Numbered from the stretch's first letter, positions 1 to 9,546 are shown. The stretch: 19,814 nucleotides of DNA from Bondarzewia mesenterica (GCA_004802705.1 SGPL01000594.1:1-19814), one strand, 5' to 3'. The notes: generated from the sequence alone by a model not told the origin. Translations and numbers: made by a program.

Positions 1-1712
1 CATGCAGAATGGTCACGATGAGCCCCCATTTTGTGATCACGCTCACCTTCACGCTATCATTGATTCTATTAGTCACGGTGACTTACCTTGGAAGACTTTC
101 TCCGTTCGCTACGCAGGAGAAATACCTGTGACTGATCTGCCTCCATGGATGACTGTTCCCTATGATGTCTGGTATCGTGATCCTCGTGGCCTCGTCCTCA
201 ATCAGTTGGCCAACCCTAGTTTCGTAAATGAGATTGATTATACACCAGTTTAGTTATTTGATGTGGATGAGAAAAGAACGTGGTCAGATTTCATGACTGG
301 TAACTGGGCATGGCGTCAGGCGGTGCGTAAGCTTTTTATTTTTTGAATGCTCTCATAAGATATCTTGATTTTTCATTACAGAATGTGATAGCAAAGGATC
401 CTGCCACGCACGGCGCAATGTTTGTGCCGATTATTCTCAGTTCTGATAAGATGACTATTTCTGTAGCAACAGGACACACAGAATACTATCCTCTGTATAT
501 CTCAAATGGAAACATCCACAACAATGTGCATCGCGCACATCGGAATGCGGTTAGTTTGGTCGGCTTTCTGGCCATTCCCAAAGGTAAGTCAACTTTTTAG
601 ATGAGAATATCGTGCTAACTGCAGAATTGTCATAGCTGACAGACAGTACACCAACGACCCGATCTTTCGCAAATTTCGCCGGCAATTGTATCACAAATCA
701 CTAACTCAGATTTTCAGGTCTCTCCGTCTCGGAATGACTGTTCCGGAGGTCGCACAGTGCCCTGATGGCCGTCTGCAGCGCGTAATCTATGGATTAGGAC
801 CTTACATTGCGGATTATCCTGAGCAAGTTATGCTGGCCTGTATAGTCTCGGGATGGTGTCCACGGTATGGTCTTATTCCTTCGACCTCAATATGCTGTTG
901 ACCAAAGTATATATAGGTGCGGCGCTCATCATAATAATCTTGATGCAGGGGGCAACGCACGGTCACACGAACTGACGCGATTGCTTATGGACGCCTACAA
1001 TCCCAAGATTTTATGGGATAACTATGGGATCATAGATGACATCCTGGTATGTGTGGCAATCAATTCACCAATGCTGTACTTATGATTTTCATGCATCAAT
1101 TAGCCGTTTACTTCTAACTTTCCACGCACAGATATACATGAGCTCTTATCATTCGATATCCTCCATCAAGTCATCAAAGGAACTTTCAAAGACCATCTGG
1201 TAACATGGGTGGAAGAATACCTCAACCTCGTTCATACACCACCCGATGCTGCAGCGATCATGGCCGACATTGACCGTCGGTATGTATTTCCTTAAACATC
1301 ACATCTCTGTTTATTGTGCTGAATATGTGTAATGTAGTATTGCCGCAGTACCATCATTTCCAGGTCTACGACGCTTTCCTGATGGCCGCGGCTTTAAGCA
1401 GTGGACCGGCGATGACTCAAAGGCGCTTATGAAGGTAAGAACTAGACGCATTTTTTGTGTCTCTCAATTCAATAACAAACGGCGCGCATTCAGGTCTACC
1501 TCCCTGCCATTGTGGGCCATGTGCCTGCTCAGATGGTCCAGGCAATTAGCGATTTCATGGACTTTTGTTACCTTGTCCGACGCTCGGCTATTACGGAAGC
1601 CACTCTGGATGACATCGACAAGGCACTAGCTCGCTTCCACACGCATCGCGCGATATTCGAAGAAGTCAACGTTCGCCCAACTGGTTTCTCCCTACCTCAT
1701 CAGCATTCACTC
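1..1712 (+). pseudogene. Plavaka-type transposase, 5'-partial and 3'-truncated remnant
   Basis: This is the middle of a transposase of the Plavaka class of agaricomycete DNA transposons (CACTA-like superfamily), entering from the left edge. Exons read 2-322, 382-583, 636-864, 917-1046, 1104-1279, 1338-1434 and 1494-about 1712. The introns are 52-59 nt with good GT-AG ends, and phases match at every junction. Recognisable blocks are GNWAWRQA, AKDPATHGAMFVPIILSSDK, GHTEYYPLYISNGNIHNNV, YGLGPYIADYPEQVMLACIV, ILHQVIKGTFKDHLVTW and FSLPHQHSL, all typical as I recall the family. Two defects are visible. An in-frame TAG at 251-253 interrupts exon 1. Similarity stops after HQHSL near 1712, where the family normally continues with a conserved C-terminal part. 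The reading frame then runs into unrelated sequence. It is probably a dead copy. A stop-codon readthrough or an assembly join is less likely. Confidence 0.85.
251..253 (+). other. Premature TAG in the transposase remnant
   Basis: The TAG falls between the coding blocks NEIDYTP and LFDVDEKRTWSDFM, which both belong to the transposase in the same frame. No splice pair removes it. A CAG to TAG change would explain it, but this is inference. Confidence 0.7.
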
Positions 1713-2504
1713 ACTAGGGGAGCGCCGACTGCGTCGGCAGCAACCTTGCTTGCGAAATCCCTCGAGACATTTTCTACATTTTGTATTATATATAATATTT
1801 GTACGGTATGAAATAGCTTGTTAAAAGCAACGTGAATCCCCCCCCCGCGGCCAGCCAGTCGTTCGTTGTTGATATGGATGAACCAGGTTCATCCCGAATG
1901 CCAGTCAGACGGAACGAGCAAGGCGATGATGCGCATGCGCATATTTACTTGAACTATGCGCAAGTGCCGGGTTCAAAGAAGTGGGGATAGTGGAGGAAGA
2001 GGAATTGATAGATGAAAGGGGTGGCTTAGATGGACAAGAACTCGAAATGCACCCAGGCGCTTGAGAGGCGAGNGAATGCGGGTACGATCCGGGTGGACTG
2101 CTCCTTCCGCTCGATCCAATCGACATTTGGGGCATTGAAGTTGTTCCTGAACCCGTCATCGTCGTCGAATGCAGCTCGCGCTGGTGTGAGAATGTCGGTT
2201 GGAATGCCGGTGCGACCATCTGCTTGTGCAAATTGCACACAGCAGCATAATTACCTAAATCAGCGTGGAATGNGGTGGCTTTGATGGATGGTTAGNAGTG
2301 AGGAGATCCGAGACGAGTGAGTCTGCTTTGGCTTGAGAGGAATAGTAGTGTACCGCAATGGAGACTCTGCGAGAGGCGACGTGCGACGTCCCGATGCCGC
2401 TACTACCACAGAGGTCATGGAGAGCCAAGGATTCGAGGTCTGATAGAGGTAAAAGCAGGATGAAAGATCGCGACTTGCGTCATGCCAGTGATGATCGATG
2501 ATCT

Positions 2505-2610
2505 CCTGACTCGAGCGCGGCGTTGTCTCGTCGTCACCTTGACAGTAATACTGGGTGGTCGAGTCGGCAACGCTGTGCGTGCCTTCGACCCGTACGGTGA
2601 GAATCAAAGG
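2505..2610 (+). repeat. Dispersed repeat, copy A
   Basis: This copy shares the core CGTTGTCTCGT, then a CTTGACAGTAATACTGGGTGG-like stretch, then CGGCAACGCTGTGCGTGCC, with copies B and C. The block ACGGTGAGAAT at its right end recurs next to copy B, near 3018. It is closest to copy C by eye. The repeat class is unknown. Confidence 0.6.
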
Positions 2611-2861
2611 ACTCCCTATTTCATCGTCGCTCGGTCTAGTCAGTACTTTAGCATGGTGGAGGAAAAGGGAAGAATTGAGGCAAAGAAGGGTGTCCACACT
2701 ATGAGAAAACGAGAGTGGCATTGGGGAGATCCATTTCGTGAGCTTAGTATTCGAATATGATTCATCATTCGTCAAGACGTAGCGCACCAACGAGAGAACG
2801 AGCCGCAAACACCATTCATGATGGTGATCTGCCTGCCAGTCGATGACCTGGCACTAGTGTG

Positions 2862-2972
2862 GCATTCGCCTCGTCGTCGCCTCGACAGTGCCAAATATAG
2901 GTGGTTCCCATCAAGTCGGCATCACTGTGCGTACATCCGACTGTCGACAAGACCCTCGGTGCAGTCGCACCC
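2862..2972 (+). repeat. Dispersed repeat, copy B (most diverged)
   Basis: It aligns with copies A and C through CTCGTCGTCGCCTCGACAGT, AGTCGGCATCACTGTGCGTAC and CGACAAGACCCTCGGTGCAGT. The last block matches the right end of copy C (GACAAGACACTAGGTGCAGT). It is followed immediately by a 23-bp tandem duplication. Confidence 0.55.
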
Positions 2973-3018
2973 GCTGTCGGCATGGCGCAGTGTTAGCTGT
3001 CGGCCTGGCGCAGTGTTA
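2973..3018 (+). repeat. Tandem duplication of a 23-bp unit
   Basis: Two adjacent 23-nt units (2973-2995 and 2996-3018) start GCTGTCGG and end GGCGCAGTGTTA. They differ at a single position, A or C before TGGCGCAG. Confidence 0.85.
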
Positions 3019-3344
3019 CGGTGAGAATTGCTCTTCATCCTGCCGACAGCTGGTGCTGGCATGGCGGGTGCCATTTGTACGTGCAGGGGCAGGGGCACTG
3101 GGAGGTTTCAATGACGCACTACGCGCTCCCATTTCAGAAGACGGGAACACGCAGTGCGTCGTGAATTTGTCACGCGCAAATCTAAGAATAAGTACTTTAA
3201 GTACCTCTGTAGTCCGTGGTCGTTGCAAGAAAGGTATTGGCTCGCGGAAAGGGTAGCGAATGGCAGGAGCGCGTGGATGCAGATTGAAGGAGGCGCGCCG
3301 GGAAACAGGTGGCCCGGAGTACGAGCCCAAGCCAGCCGTCGGTC

Positions 3345-3462
3345 TCACTCTAGCGGGGCGTTGTCTCGTTGTGGCCTCAACAGTAATATTGGGTGGCTTT
3401 TGTCCAGTCGGTAACGCTGTGCATGCCTCCGACCATGGACAAGACACTAGGTGCAGTTACAT
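3345..3462 (+). repeat. Dispersed repeat, copy C
   Basis: It matches copy A through CTAGCGGGGCGTTGTCTCGT, CAACAGTAATATTGGGTGGC and GTAACGCTGTGCATGCC. It matches copy B through ACAAGACACTAGGTGCAGT. Together the three copies outline a unit of about 110 bp. Confidence 0.6.
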
Positions 3463-3796
3463 CTTTTTTGAAAGTCCGAAAGGGTTTCTTTTGTTTGCAC
3501 ATATGTACCAGGTTGCTCGGTGCCTGGCGCAATTATGAGGGGGCAATAAACCTTGCAAGCAAGGTAATCTACCATGAGCTCATACTCTGACGCAAGATGG
3601 GGGTCCTGATCTATGCATCAGAGAGCTGGATGATGTGGGTTTCCTCACATACTGGGGTCGTAGTAGTGAATTCTATTAGTCCAACTCTCCGAGGCTTGGC
3701 AGCAGCAGGCTCTGGCACAGTTTCTTTTGCCCGTGACGAACCCTTCCCAGTGACCGGCTGGCCATACTCACGCGGTCTGTTACTAGGACTCGTGTA

Positions 3797-3827
3797 GATG
3801 CATATATAGTATGCACTTCTATGCATC
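3797..3827. repeat. Short inverted repeat GATGCATA / TATGCATC
   Basis: An 8-bp perfect inverted repeat (3797-3804 and 3820-3827) encloses a 15-nt spacer. The same octamer TATGCATC also occurs at 3612-3619. Function is unknown, and chance is possible in this AT-rich patch. Confidence 0.4.
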
Positions 3828-3972
3828 CAGATATCCAGGTCTCACTTGGCGATTCTTTTCTTTGATCTCCCATTCAGCGGCAATTGATTACGGAACTGAT
3901 GAGTCAAAGCAGCACCTGCACCACTGCTTCAAGTGGGCGGGCGGGGCCCTAAATCTGTTGCCACGCCCGCAT

Positions 3973-3979
3973 TATAAAG
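3973..3979 (+). promoter_or_regulatory. Candidate TATA box of the DUF6533 gene
   Basis: TATAAAG lies 141 nt upstream of the ATG at 4120, just downstream of a GGGCGGGCGGGG GC-rich run near 3936-3947. Initiation about 30 nt downstream would leave a 5' UTR of about 110 nt. Inferred from position only. Confidence 0.45.
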
Positions 3980-4119
3980 GGGTTGGATACTGGCATCACG
4001 CGTTTGATGGGCCCGGTGCTGTAAGTGCTGTTCGGATATGATAAGTATGCGAGCAATCGCAACTTGCAAATTATCCCTCCACTAAACAACTTTGTCCTTG
4101 ACTTCGACCATTAGTATCA

Positions 4120-5693
4120 ATGTCCGCGACAGACGCTCCAGCAGCAGCGCAGCACGCCTACAACCTTGGCTTCGCTCATCTGATCGACAGCAAGTATTAC
4201 ATCCTCGCCTCTTCACTTATCAATATCTATGACCTTCTCCTTACTTTCGACGACGAGGTCAAGTACATCTGGCAGGCAAAAATCAGCCTACCCAGTTGTT
4301 GCTTCTTCGTTTTTCGCTATGTACCCCCTGTCGTATCAATCGTGAATTTCTTTGCAGATCATGATCCTCGCTTTGTCGGGTCTGTGTGCAAGAATTGGAT
4401 CTGGCTTCCAGTCACAAATGCTCCCATCGTCAGTGCGAGCACAGGTGGTAAGTCATTTTGTCAGGCATCAGTCTTGCGAATTTAAACGACCTTTTATCTC
4501 AACGATTCTTTTGCACAGTTATCTTGGGTGAGTTTTACACACATACATCCGTGCTCTTGAAAATCAACTTTTCTTATTATTAACCACACCTACTAGTCCT
4601 GCGTGTCTACGCAATCTATAATAGAGCAACATGGGTGCTGATATTCCTCACCGTGATGTTTCTTGGGGAGATTGGAGTCATGCTTTGGTCAGTTCCCGGA
4701 GGATCTCCCGCAATTCTTCCACCAGGCTGGGTGGGATGCATCCCATCCAAAAAACCAGGCACTGGTGACAGACTGTCGGTCATGTTCATTGCTGCCCTCG
4801 TTTTCGACTCGAGCATCTTTATTCTCACTCTCGGTCGAAGTATATATCTGCGGCTGAGGAACTCAACAATTGGTCTTGTTCAGCTAATCGTAAGGGATGG
4901 TGCGTTATGTTTATCTCTCGAGCAGGCAAACGCTGACAGGTTTCAACAGGCATCATATATTTTTTGTGCGTGGCCTTTAGATATCGATCGGCCTATCGTT
5001 TACTCACATTCAAGTTTCAAAGTGTCATCTTCATCGTCAACGCCCTCAATGTCTTCCTTCTCACAGTACGTAGGATGTCTTCATTACATGTTTATACACC
5101 TTCAGTGAAATTGATCCGTCCCTGTGCAGCTTGCGCCGGTATGCATATCTTGACAACGACTTTAGAGGTAAATCTAGACTAAGTATCCTGACAAAGGACG
5201 ATCTTGGCGCCATCAATACGCCATTTGCATCATTGTATGTCTACGTATGTCCCAACCGCCCGGAATGAATGAACTGACATTTTCCCTTGTAGAATCGCAT
5301 CCACTATGGTAGCAAGGTCCGTCGAGCTGCCCTTCGTCGTCACTGTTGACGTGTTCGCATCGCTGACTGTCTCACAGACTCATGTTCAATCTTCGTGCAG
5401 CATCTCGAAAGAATCAACACATATCCGGTATGGCGACCATACGCACAACACAAATATCAGATGTCGGAGAATGGCAAGTGCAGCGCCGCACGGCAGCGAA
5501 CAGTACGTTCCTCGCATCCGCAGGCGGTGCCAGTTTTATCGGAATGGATGAGTTTGATGCACCTTTGGACGGTGGATGGTCAACACAGCCAGAGCCGACG
5601 GCTGTGTCCTCGGAGGAGGCCAAGAGCGGTAAGGCTGGTAGTAGCCAGCAGATAGAGCTGGAGTCTCTGCAGGACGCTGAAAGTCATGCATAG
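4120..5693 (+). CDS. DUF6533 multi-pass membrane protein, nine exons with microexons
   Basis: This is a 361-residue protein of the basidiomycete family with an N-terminal DUF6533 domain; the family's function is not known. Exons are 4120-4447, 4519-4527, 4597-4899, 4950-4965, 5023-5065, 5130-5138, 5197-5234, 5293-5316 and 5378-5693, total 1086 nt with all phases closing. The signature YDLLLTFDDEVKYIW followed by the FFVFRY helix sits at about residues 37-67. Later conserved blocks appear only after splicing: LRVYAIYN, VRDGIIYFFVIFIVNALNVF, then LIASTMVARLMFNLR. About seven hydrophobic helices are followed by a polar tail ending ESLQDAESHA. Exons 2 and 6 are 9 nt (adding VIL and LAP) and exon 4 is 16 nt. 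Introns are 50-71 nt. Introns 4 and 6 end in AAG instead of YAG and are the least certain sites. The gene converges on DSC3. Substrate and role are unknown. Confidence 0.85.
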
Positions 5694-6031
5694 GCCGCAT
5701 CGGCCATCATCGTGAGCACGGATACCTTTTCTAGTTGGCATTTTAGAATGCCATCCCATTTGCACGTCCTCCTACTTTCTTGTCGTATGTTGATTGTGCC
5801 GACTATATTTATCATTGTATCTCAAGCGCACGTCCTTTGGAATTCCAGTTGACAGCGCGGCCTCAGTCTCGACCCAAACAGTTCATCGTTGACATTGAAT
5901 CTCAACTTTCGGGCAAAGCGAAAAAAAAAAAACTCGTTTGTATGCTTATTGTATCGTGTAGGTCTCGAACAGACCTTCAAATGGGTATAAAGTCTAGTTA
6001 GTGGTGACCCCCCGAGTACTGAAAATTGTAT
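5694..6031. other. Convergent spacer between the DUF6533 gene and DSC3
   Basis: This stretch carries the 3' ends of both genes. It contains an A-run near 5921-5933 and no supported gene. Confidence 0.6.
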
Positions 6032-7184
6032 TCATAGTGAACCCCATAGATATCTCCAGAAGCCAAACATGATATTGACAAGGAATCCTAACACCAGTCC
6101 CATCTGCATGCGACGTCTGCAGCGCGATATAAGTCAGCAAAATCCAAGCTGGAGGAAAAAAGAGGCTCACGAGAATACAGTGCTCCCGAGGGACTCGACG
6201 GAAGCACCATTATCCCAGAAAACGGCGGGTTTTGTCTCGCGGAAGAAGAAAAAGGGGAACAGAGGAAAGAAAAATCCGATGAGGATGCCTTGTAGGATCG
6301 CTGAGCTTGTGGAATCGCTTTGCGATAGCGAGGCAGTCCCTGCATTATCCATTGAATCGATCCACTGTTCTTCGAGCGCTCTTGCATGCTCTTCATCTAT
6401 AATTTCAGAAGGAAGAATAAATCAGGTCAATTGGTGTGTATGTTCTATGAGAGAATGCGCAAGAGACATACACTCTTCGTCGGTGGCAAAATCATTCGTA
6501 GATAGGTAGTCGCCAGACGAATGACTGTGAAACTGACGCCGAAAATTGGCGATGTCCGCTTCTGAGAAACCGGCAGCGGCGAGGCGGTCAAAACCACGAA
6601 GAGGTTTGAGTTGAGCAGTCTATTATAGTCAACACGAATGAAACGCAGGTTCAACAAACACATGCAATACCGTGTAACCGCACCTGTGGCTTGCTTTCTT
6701 CCTCCTCTTCGCCCTCGGTGAACTCGGGCCCGACAGAACAATTCAACCAGGAGAGTTTGGAGGAGAGTGTGGAAGGAGGGGCCACTTCTGTCTCTGTTGC
6801 TGCTCCAGCTGAGACCTCGCGTGCTGTGGCCCTGCGCTGCCGTTCCTCCAGTGATGTGAACCAAGAATACAGGAACGTCCCATCTGTGAGAAGACGCCCC
6901 GAGTGTATGAGTCTCAAATGTCTGTTTTTCAGCTGCGTCCGGGCTGTTCTGATCTATATGAATGTGCGGTCATCTGGCTAGTCGAGAGACGGGATTTACC
7001 ATGCGAACATAGAACGCACCTTTGCTTTAACATCTCGGACAGAGTCTTTCTTGTCAAATGGGAGGACAAGGTCAGGTATTCCTTCAGTGAACCTAACCAT
7101 CAACTCCCGCGATGGAGTTTCTGGTTCCACTGGGTCTACAGCGCGCTGCTTCCCCTTCGCTTTCTCGCTAAGACTCTTGGACAT
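6032..7184 (-). CDS. dsc3: DSC3, ubiquitin-like subunit of the Golgi Dsc E3 ligase complex
   Basis: The product (297 residues) resembles fungal Dsc3, the UBL-containing membrane subunit of the Dsc E3 ligase. In fission yeast that complex ubiquitinates SREBP and other Golgi/endosomal substrates. Exons on the minus strand are 7184-7020, 6953-6684, 6619-6472, 6396-6171 and 6116-6032, with introns of 54-75 nt. The ubiquitin-like fold is at about residues 27-87 (ELMVRFTEGIPDLVLPF, LRLIHSGRLLTDGT) and lacks a C-terminal diglycine. An acidic linker (EGEEEEES) precedes the Dsc3 C-terminal domain (RGFDRLAAAGFSEADIANF, EEHARALEEQWIDSM). Two membrane helices follow, at about 227-246 and 275-293; the second (RRMQMGLVLGFLVNIMFGF) is created by the last splice. 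The N-terminus carries a KAKGKQRAVDP basic motif. The gene is divergent from KIN17, sharing a 335-bp upstream region. Confidence 0.92.
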
Positions 7185-7519
7185 GATGCCTCAGACCTTG
7201 CTCAGAGCCAACAGTTTTCACCAGAGGTTGAAAATCCCACAGATATACGCTGAGACTGAGAGCCCTACGATGAGGTGATGAGACGGCAGTGTTGTAGAAA
7301 ACAGCATATGCTATGCTGCTACAGGCGCCATGATCAGTCTGACTGAACGAGGATATTGGGCGGCTCGGCACCCATAAAAGGTAAGTTCGACTTAGTCAGC
7401 AATCAGTGGGGCCCTGCGCCGACGACCCTCATACAGTCAACATACAGTCTCATACTTGTCTTCACTGTCCTAGCACAAACTCTTCTCCCTCATAACCAAT
7501 CTTCAATATTTTGCCCAAC
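7185..7519. promoter_or_regulatory. Divergent promoter region DSC3 / KIN17
   Basis: The 335 bp between the two divergent ATGs must hold both promoters. I see a CATAAAAG stretch near 7373 on the KIN17 side but no unambiguous core element. Confidence 0.5.
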
Positions 7520-8569
7520 ATGCCGCGCGCTGAAGGTATGTGAAACTTGTGATATCGATTTTTTTTTATGTTGCTCATCCTGCTATGTAGTCGGGACGCC
7601 GAAATACTTGGCAAATAAGATGAAGTCGAAGGGCCTGCAGCGGCTTCGCTGGTACTGCCAAGTCTGCGAGAAACAATGCAGAGATGAGAACGGGTTCAAG
7701 TGCCACGCAGCATCCGAGTCTCATTTGCGTCAGATGCTGGTTGTCGGAGAGAATGCCGGACGCCATATCTCTGATTTCTCTGGTCAGTTCCAGTCCGAGT
7801 TTGTTACTCTCCTGTCAAGAAGGTATGCACTTCAAATATTATAATCATGAACTAGTCATTCATGCGCCTTATCGAACCTAGGTTCGGCACCAAGCGAGTC
7901 AGAGCCAACCAGGTTTATCAGGAGTACATCCAAGACAAACATCATCTGCACATGAACTCCACCCGGTGGGTCACCCTCACCGAATTCGTTAAGCATCTGG
8001 GTCGCACAGGTGTAGCCCGAGTCGACGAAACGGAGAAGGGCTGGTTCATCGCATGGATCGACAACAGCCCAAAGGCGCTTGCGAAGCAGGAGGCATCGCT
8101 GAAGAAGGAGCGTTCAACAATGAGCGACGAGGCGCGCCAGCGCCAGCTAATCCAGGAGCAGATCGATCGGGCGGCACAGGAGGCAGGGGAGAAAGGGGAG
8201 ACAAAGTCTGCGTCACCGCCCGTGGAAGAGGGCTTGAAGCGAGACGAAGGAGAAAAGGTCGTATTGTCATTCGGATCCAAGCCGGCTGCGTCAGGCTCAA
8301 CGACAGCTGCTGGTTTGTCAATTGCTGGTCCATCATCTGGTGCACTAAAGTTCAACGCGCTCAAGCCCGCTGTTAACCCGCTCAAGGCAGGCGTAAAACC
8401 GCTCAAGCGGCCCAATATCTTCAAGCAGGCTGTCGTAGCGCAGGGACCTGCAGCCGAGCATACAAGTGCAAAGAGGAAGGACACCGCCTTGTCTGTTGCG
8501 GAGAGATTGATTTTGGAGGATCAAGGTCGCAAACGGCGGAAGATGGAACAGGAGGGTGTATCTGCTTAG
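7520..8569 (+). CDS. KIN17: KIN17-family DNA/RNA-binding zinc-finger protein
   Basis: KIN17 proteins are conserved nuclear proteins linked to DNA replication, DNA damage response and spliceosomes. Three exons, 7520-7535, 7591-7822 and 7882-8569, encode 311 residues; introns are 55 and 59 nt. The first exon is only 16 nt (MPRAE plus one base). The start is supported by TPKYLANKMKSKGLQRLRWY at the usual N-terminal distance. The C2H2-type finger uses C28, C31, H44 and H50 (CQVCEKQCRDENGFKCH). It is followed by the winged-helix domain (RFGTKRVRANQVYQEYIQ, HMNSTRWVTLTEFVKHLG, VDETEKGWFIAWID). The C-terminal half is charged and low-complexity with an LKP-repeat (LKPAVNPLKAGVKPLKRPN) and a basic tail RKRRK. 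The tandem SH3-like C-terminal domain of animal KIN17 (about 390 residues) is absent. Confidence 0.95.
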
Positions 8570-9546
8570 GCGTCGTGTTGGATAGACATTCCAGGGATGA
8601 GACGGTGCGAGCTATGTATCTCATGCGTCAATCATTGCTACTGTTTGTATTCCTATGTTCTTTTAGTCACGATATAGACTGGTCGGCCGCAACCTTTCGC
8701 CCAAATCCCTCCGTTAGAAGATAATCCTATGCTTTCAAATGAAACTTCGTCAACAGTAAGTTGTGAATTATGTCCCTGTTCAAAGACAAGGACAGGAATA
8801 CCGGACCAATATGCCACTGCATTTCAGGACAATTTCCATCTTTTTTTTTTCGAGCAAAACGTCATGCTGACAATAATTCGCACACTGCATCCCGTTTTGA
8901 ATGTCAAAACTGCGTCCTACTATCGTTATAAAAACTCGAGCACTTCCAGTTGCGACATCCTCACTCGGGGTGCCGGGGACTTAGAACGGACAGGCGATCT
9001 AGCCCCTTTTCACGGTACCACGTCGGGAGGCTTCTGCCCAGACACTCTCCAGGGATTTTCGTTGCCCTGGACGTCCAACTCCGTTGCATCTCCGCGGTGG
9101 TTCAGCACCCACTTTCACCATCTTTCATGTCGTATTGTTTTTTTTTTTCTCGTAGTGGATGTGGCTTTTGCCGGCCATACTCCTACCATCTCCTCCCTTC
9201 ACTCTAATTACGAAAAGATATGCGAGTGTACTCACTATTGTCGAGGGAATTTACGACCCTTCTTTTCCTTATGTAGACACTGACAGAACCAGGCTGGGGG
9301 ATGAACACTTTCCCGGCCCCCATCTCGTATTGTACAGCGTCCCGAAATATCATGCGCGATTCGCACCTTTGCTGCGTCATGTCGAATAGAGCAAGTGAAA
9401 ATTTAGGTGGATACCCCCAAACCGTACGAAAACATCATCGCAGGTACGATGCAAGGTAAGGAGACAACACAACGCTCATAGCCATACAGCAGCAGGCATG
9501 AATGATAACCGAACACAACGAACATCATAAGTGTCCACGCAAAGGC
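8570..9546. other. Convergent spacer between KIN17 and TAF6
   Basis: This is 977 bp with no recognised gene. It contains T-runs (near 8842-8850 and 9136-9147), a TATAAAAA at about 8927 and a 184-codon open frame at 8729-9283 (+) that resembles nothing I know. It probably consists of 3' UTRs and unconstrained sequence. Confidence 0.5.
8729..9283 (+). CDS. Uncharacterised open frame, doubtful gene
   Basis: An uninterrupted 184-codon frame starts at an ATG (8729). It is unusually long for a spacer in an otherwise stop-rich stretch. The product is rich in Ser, Thr, Phe and Cys, shows no domain I recognise, and its Phe runs come from T homopolymers. No clear intron or family motif supports it. 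Confidence 0.15.
   Translation: MLSNETSSTVSCELCPCSKTRTGIPDQYATAFQDNFHLFFFEQNVMLTIIRTLHPVLNVKTASYYRYKNSSTSSCDILTRGAGDLERTGDLAPFHGTTSGGFCPDTLQGFSLPWTSNSVASPRWFSTHFHHLSCRIVFFFLVVDVAFAGHTPTISSLHSNYEKICECTHYCRGNLRPFFSLCRH

Larger units (their letters stand above)
1713..3970. other. Repeat-derived non-coding region
   Basis: This stretch has no convincing gene. Open frames are short, lack family similarity and change strand repeatedly. It begins at the break in the transposase, contains a C8 run near 1838-1845, three N positions (2073, 2273, 2296), three diverged copies of a dispersed repeat and a 23-bp tandem duplication. The 182- and 143-codon minus-strand frames (2260-2808 and 3016-3447) run through repeat copies and are best read as fortuitous. 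The composition suggests an old transposon graveyard. Confidence 0.6.

Noticed and set aside
2260..2808. 182-codon minus-strand frame
   Set aside because: It passes through repeat copy A and two N positions, with no domain. It is likely fortuitous repeat coding.
3016..3447. 143-codon minus-strand frame
   Set aside because: It overlaps repeat copy C and has low-complexity Arg/Pro-rich composition, with no recognisable protein family.
4448..4596. Single 149-nt intron in place of two introns and a 9-nt exon
   Set aside because: It would keep frame, but both halves have their own donor, branch-like site (CTCAAC, TTAAC) and acceptor. Inclusion restores the usual length before LRVYAIYN. Kept only as a possible skipped isoform.
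5921..5933. A-run as possible retroposon poly(A) tail
   Set aside because: No target-site duplication or intronless gene copy lies next to it. It is in a convergent 3' UTR region.
7942..8484. 180-codon minus-strand frame opposite KIN17
   Set aside because: It is a shadow of the KIN17 coding exon.
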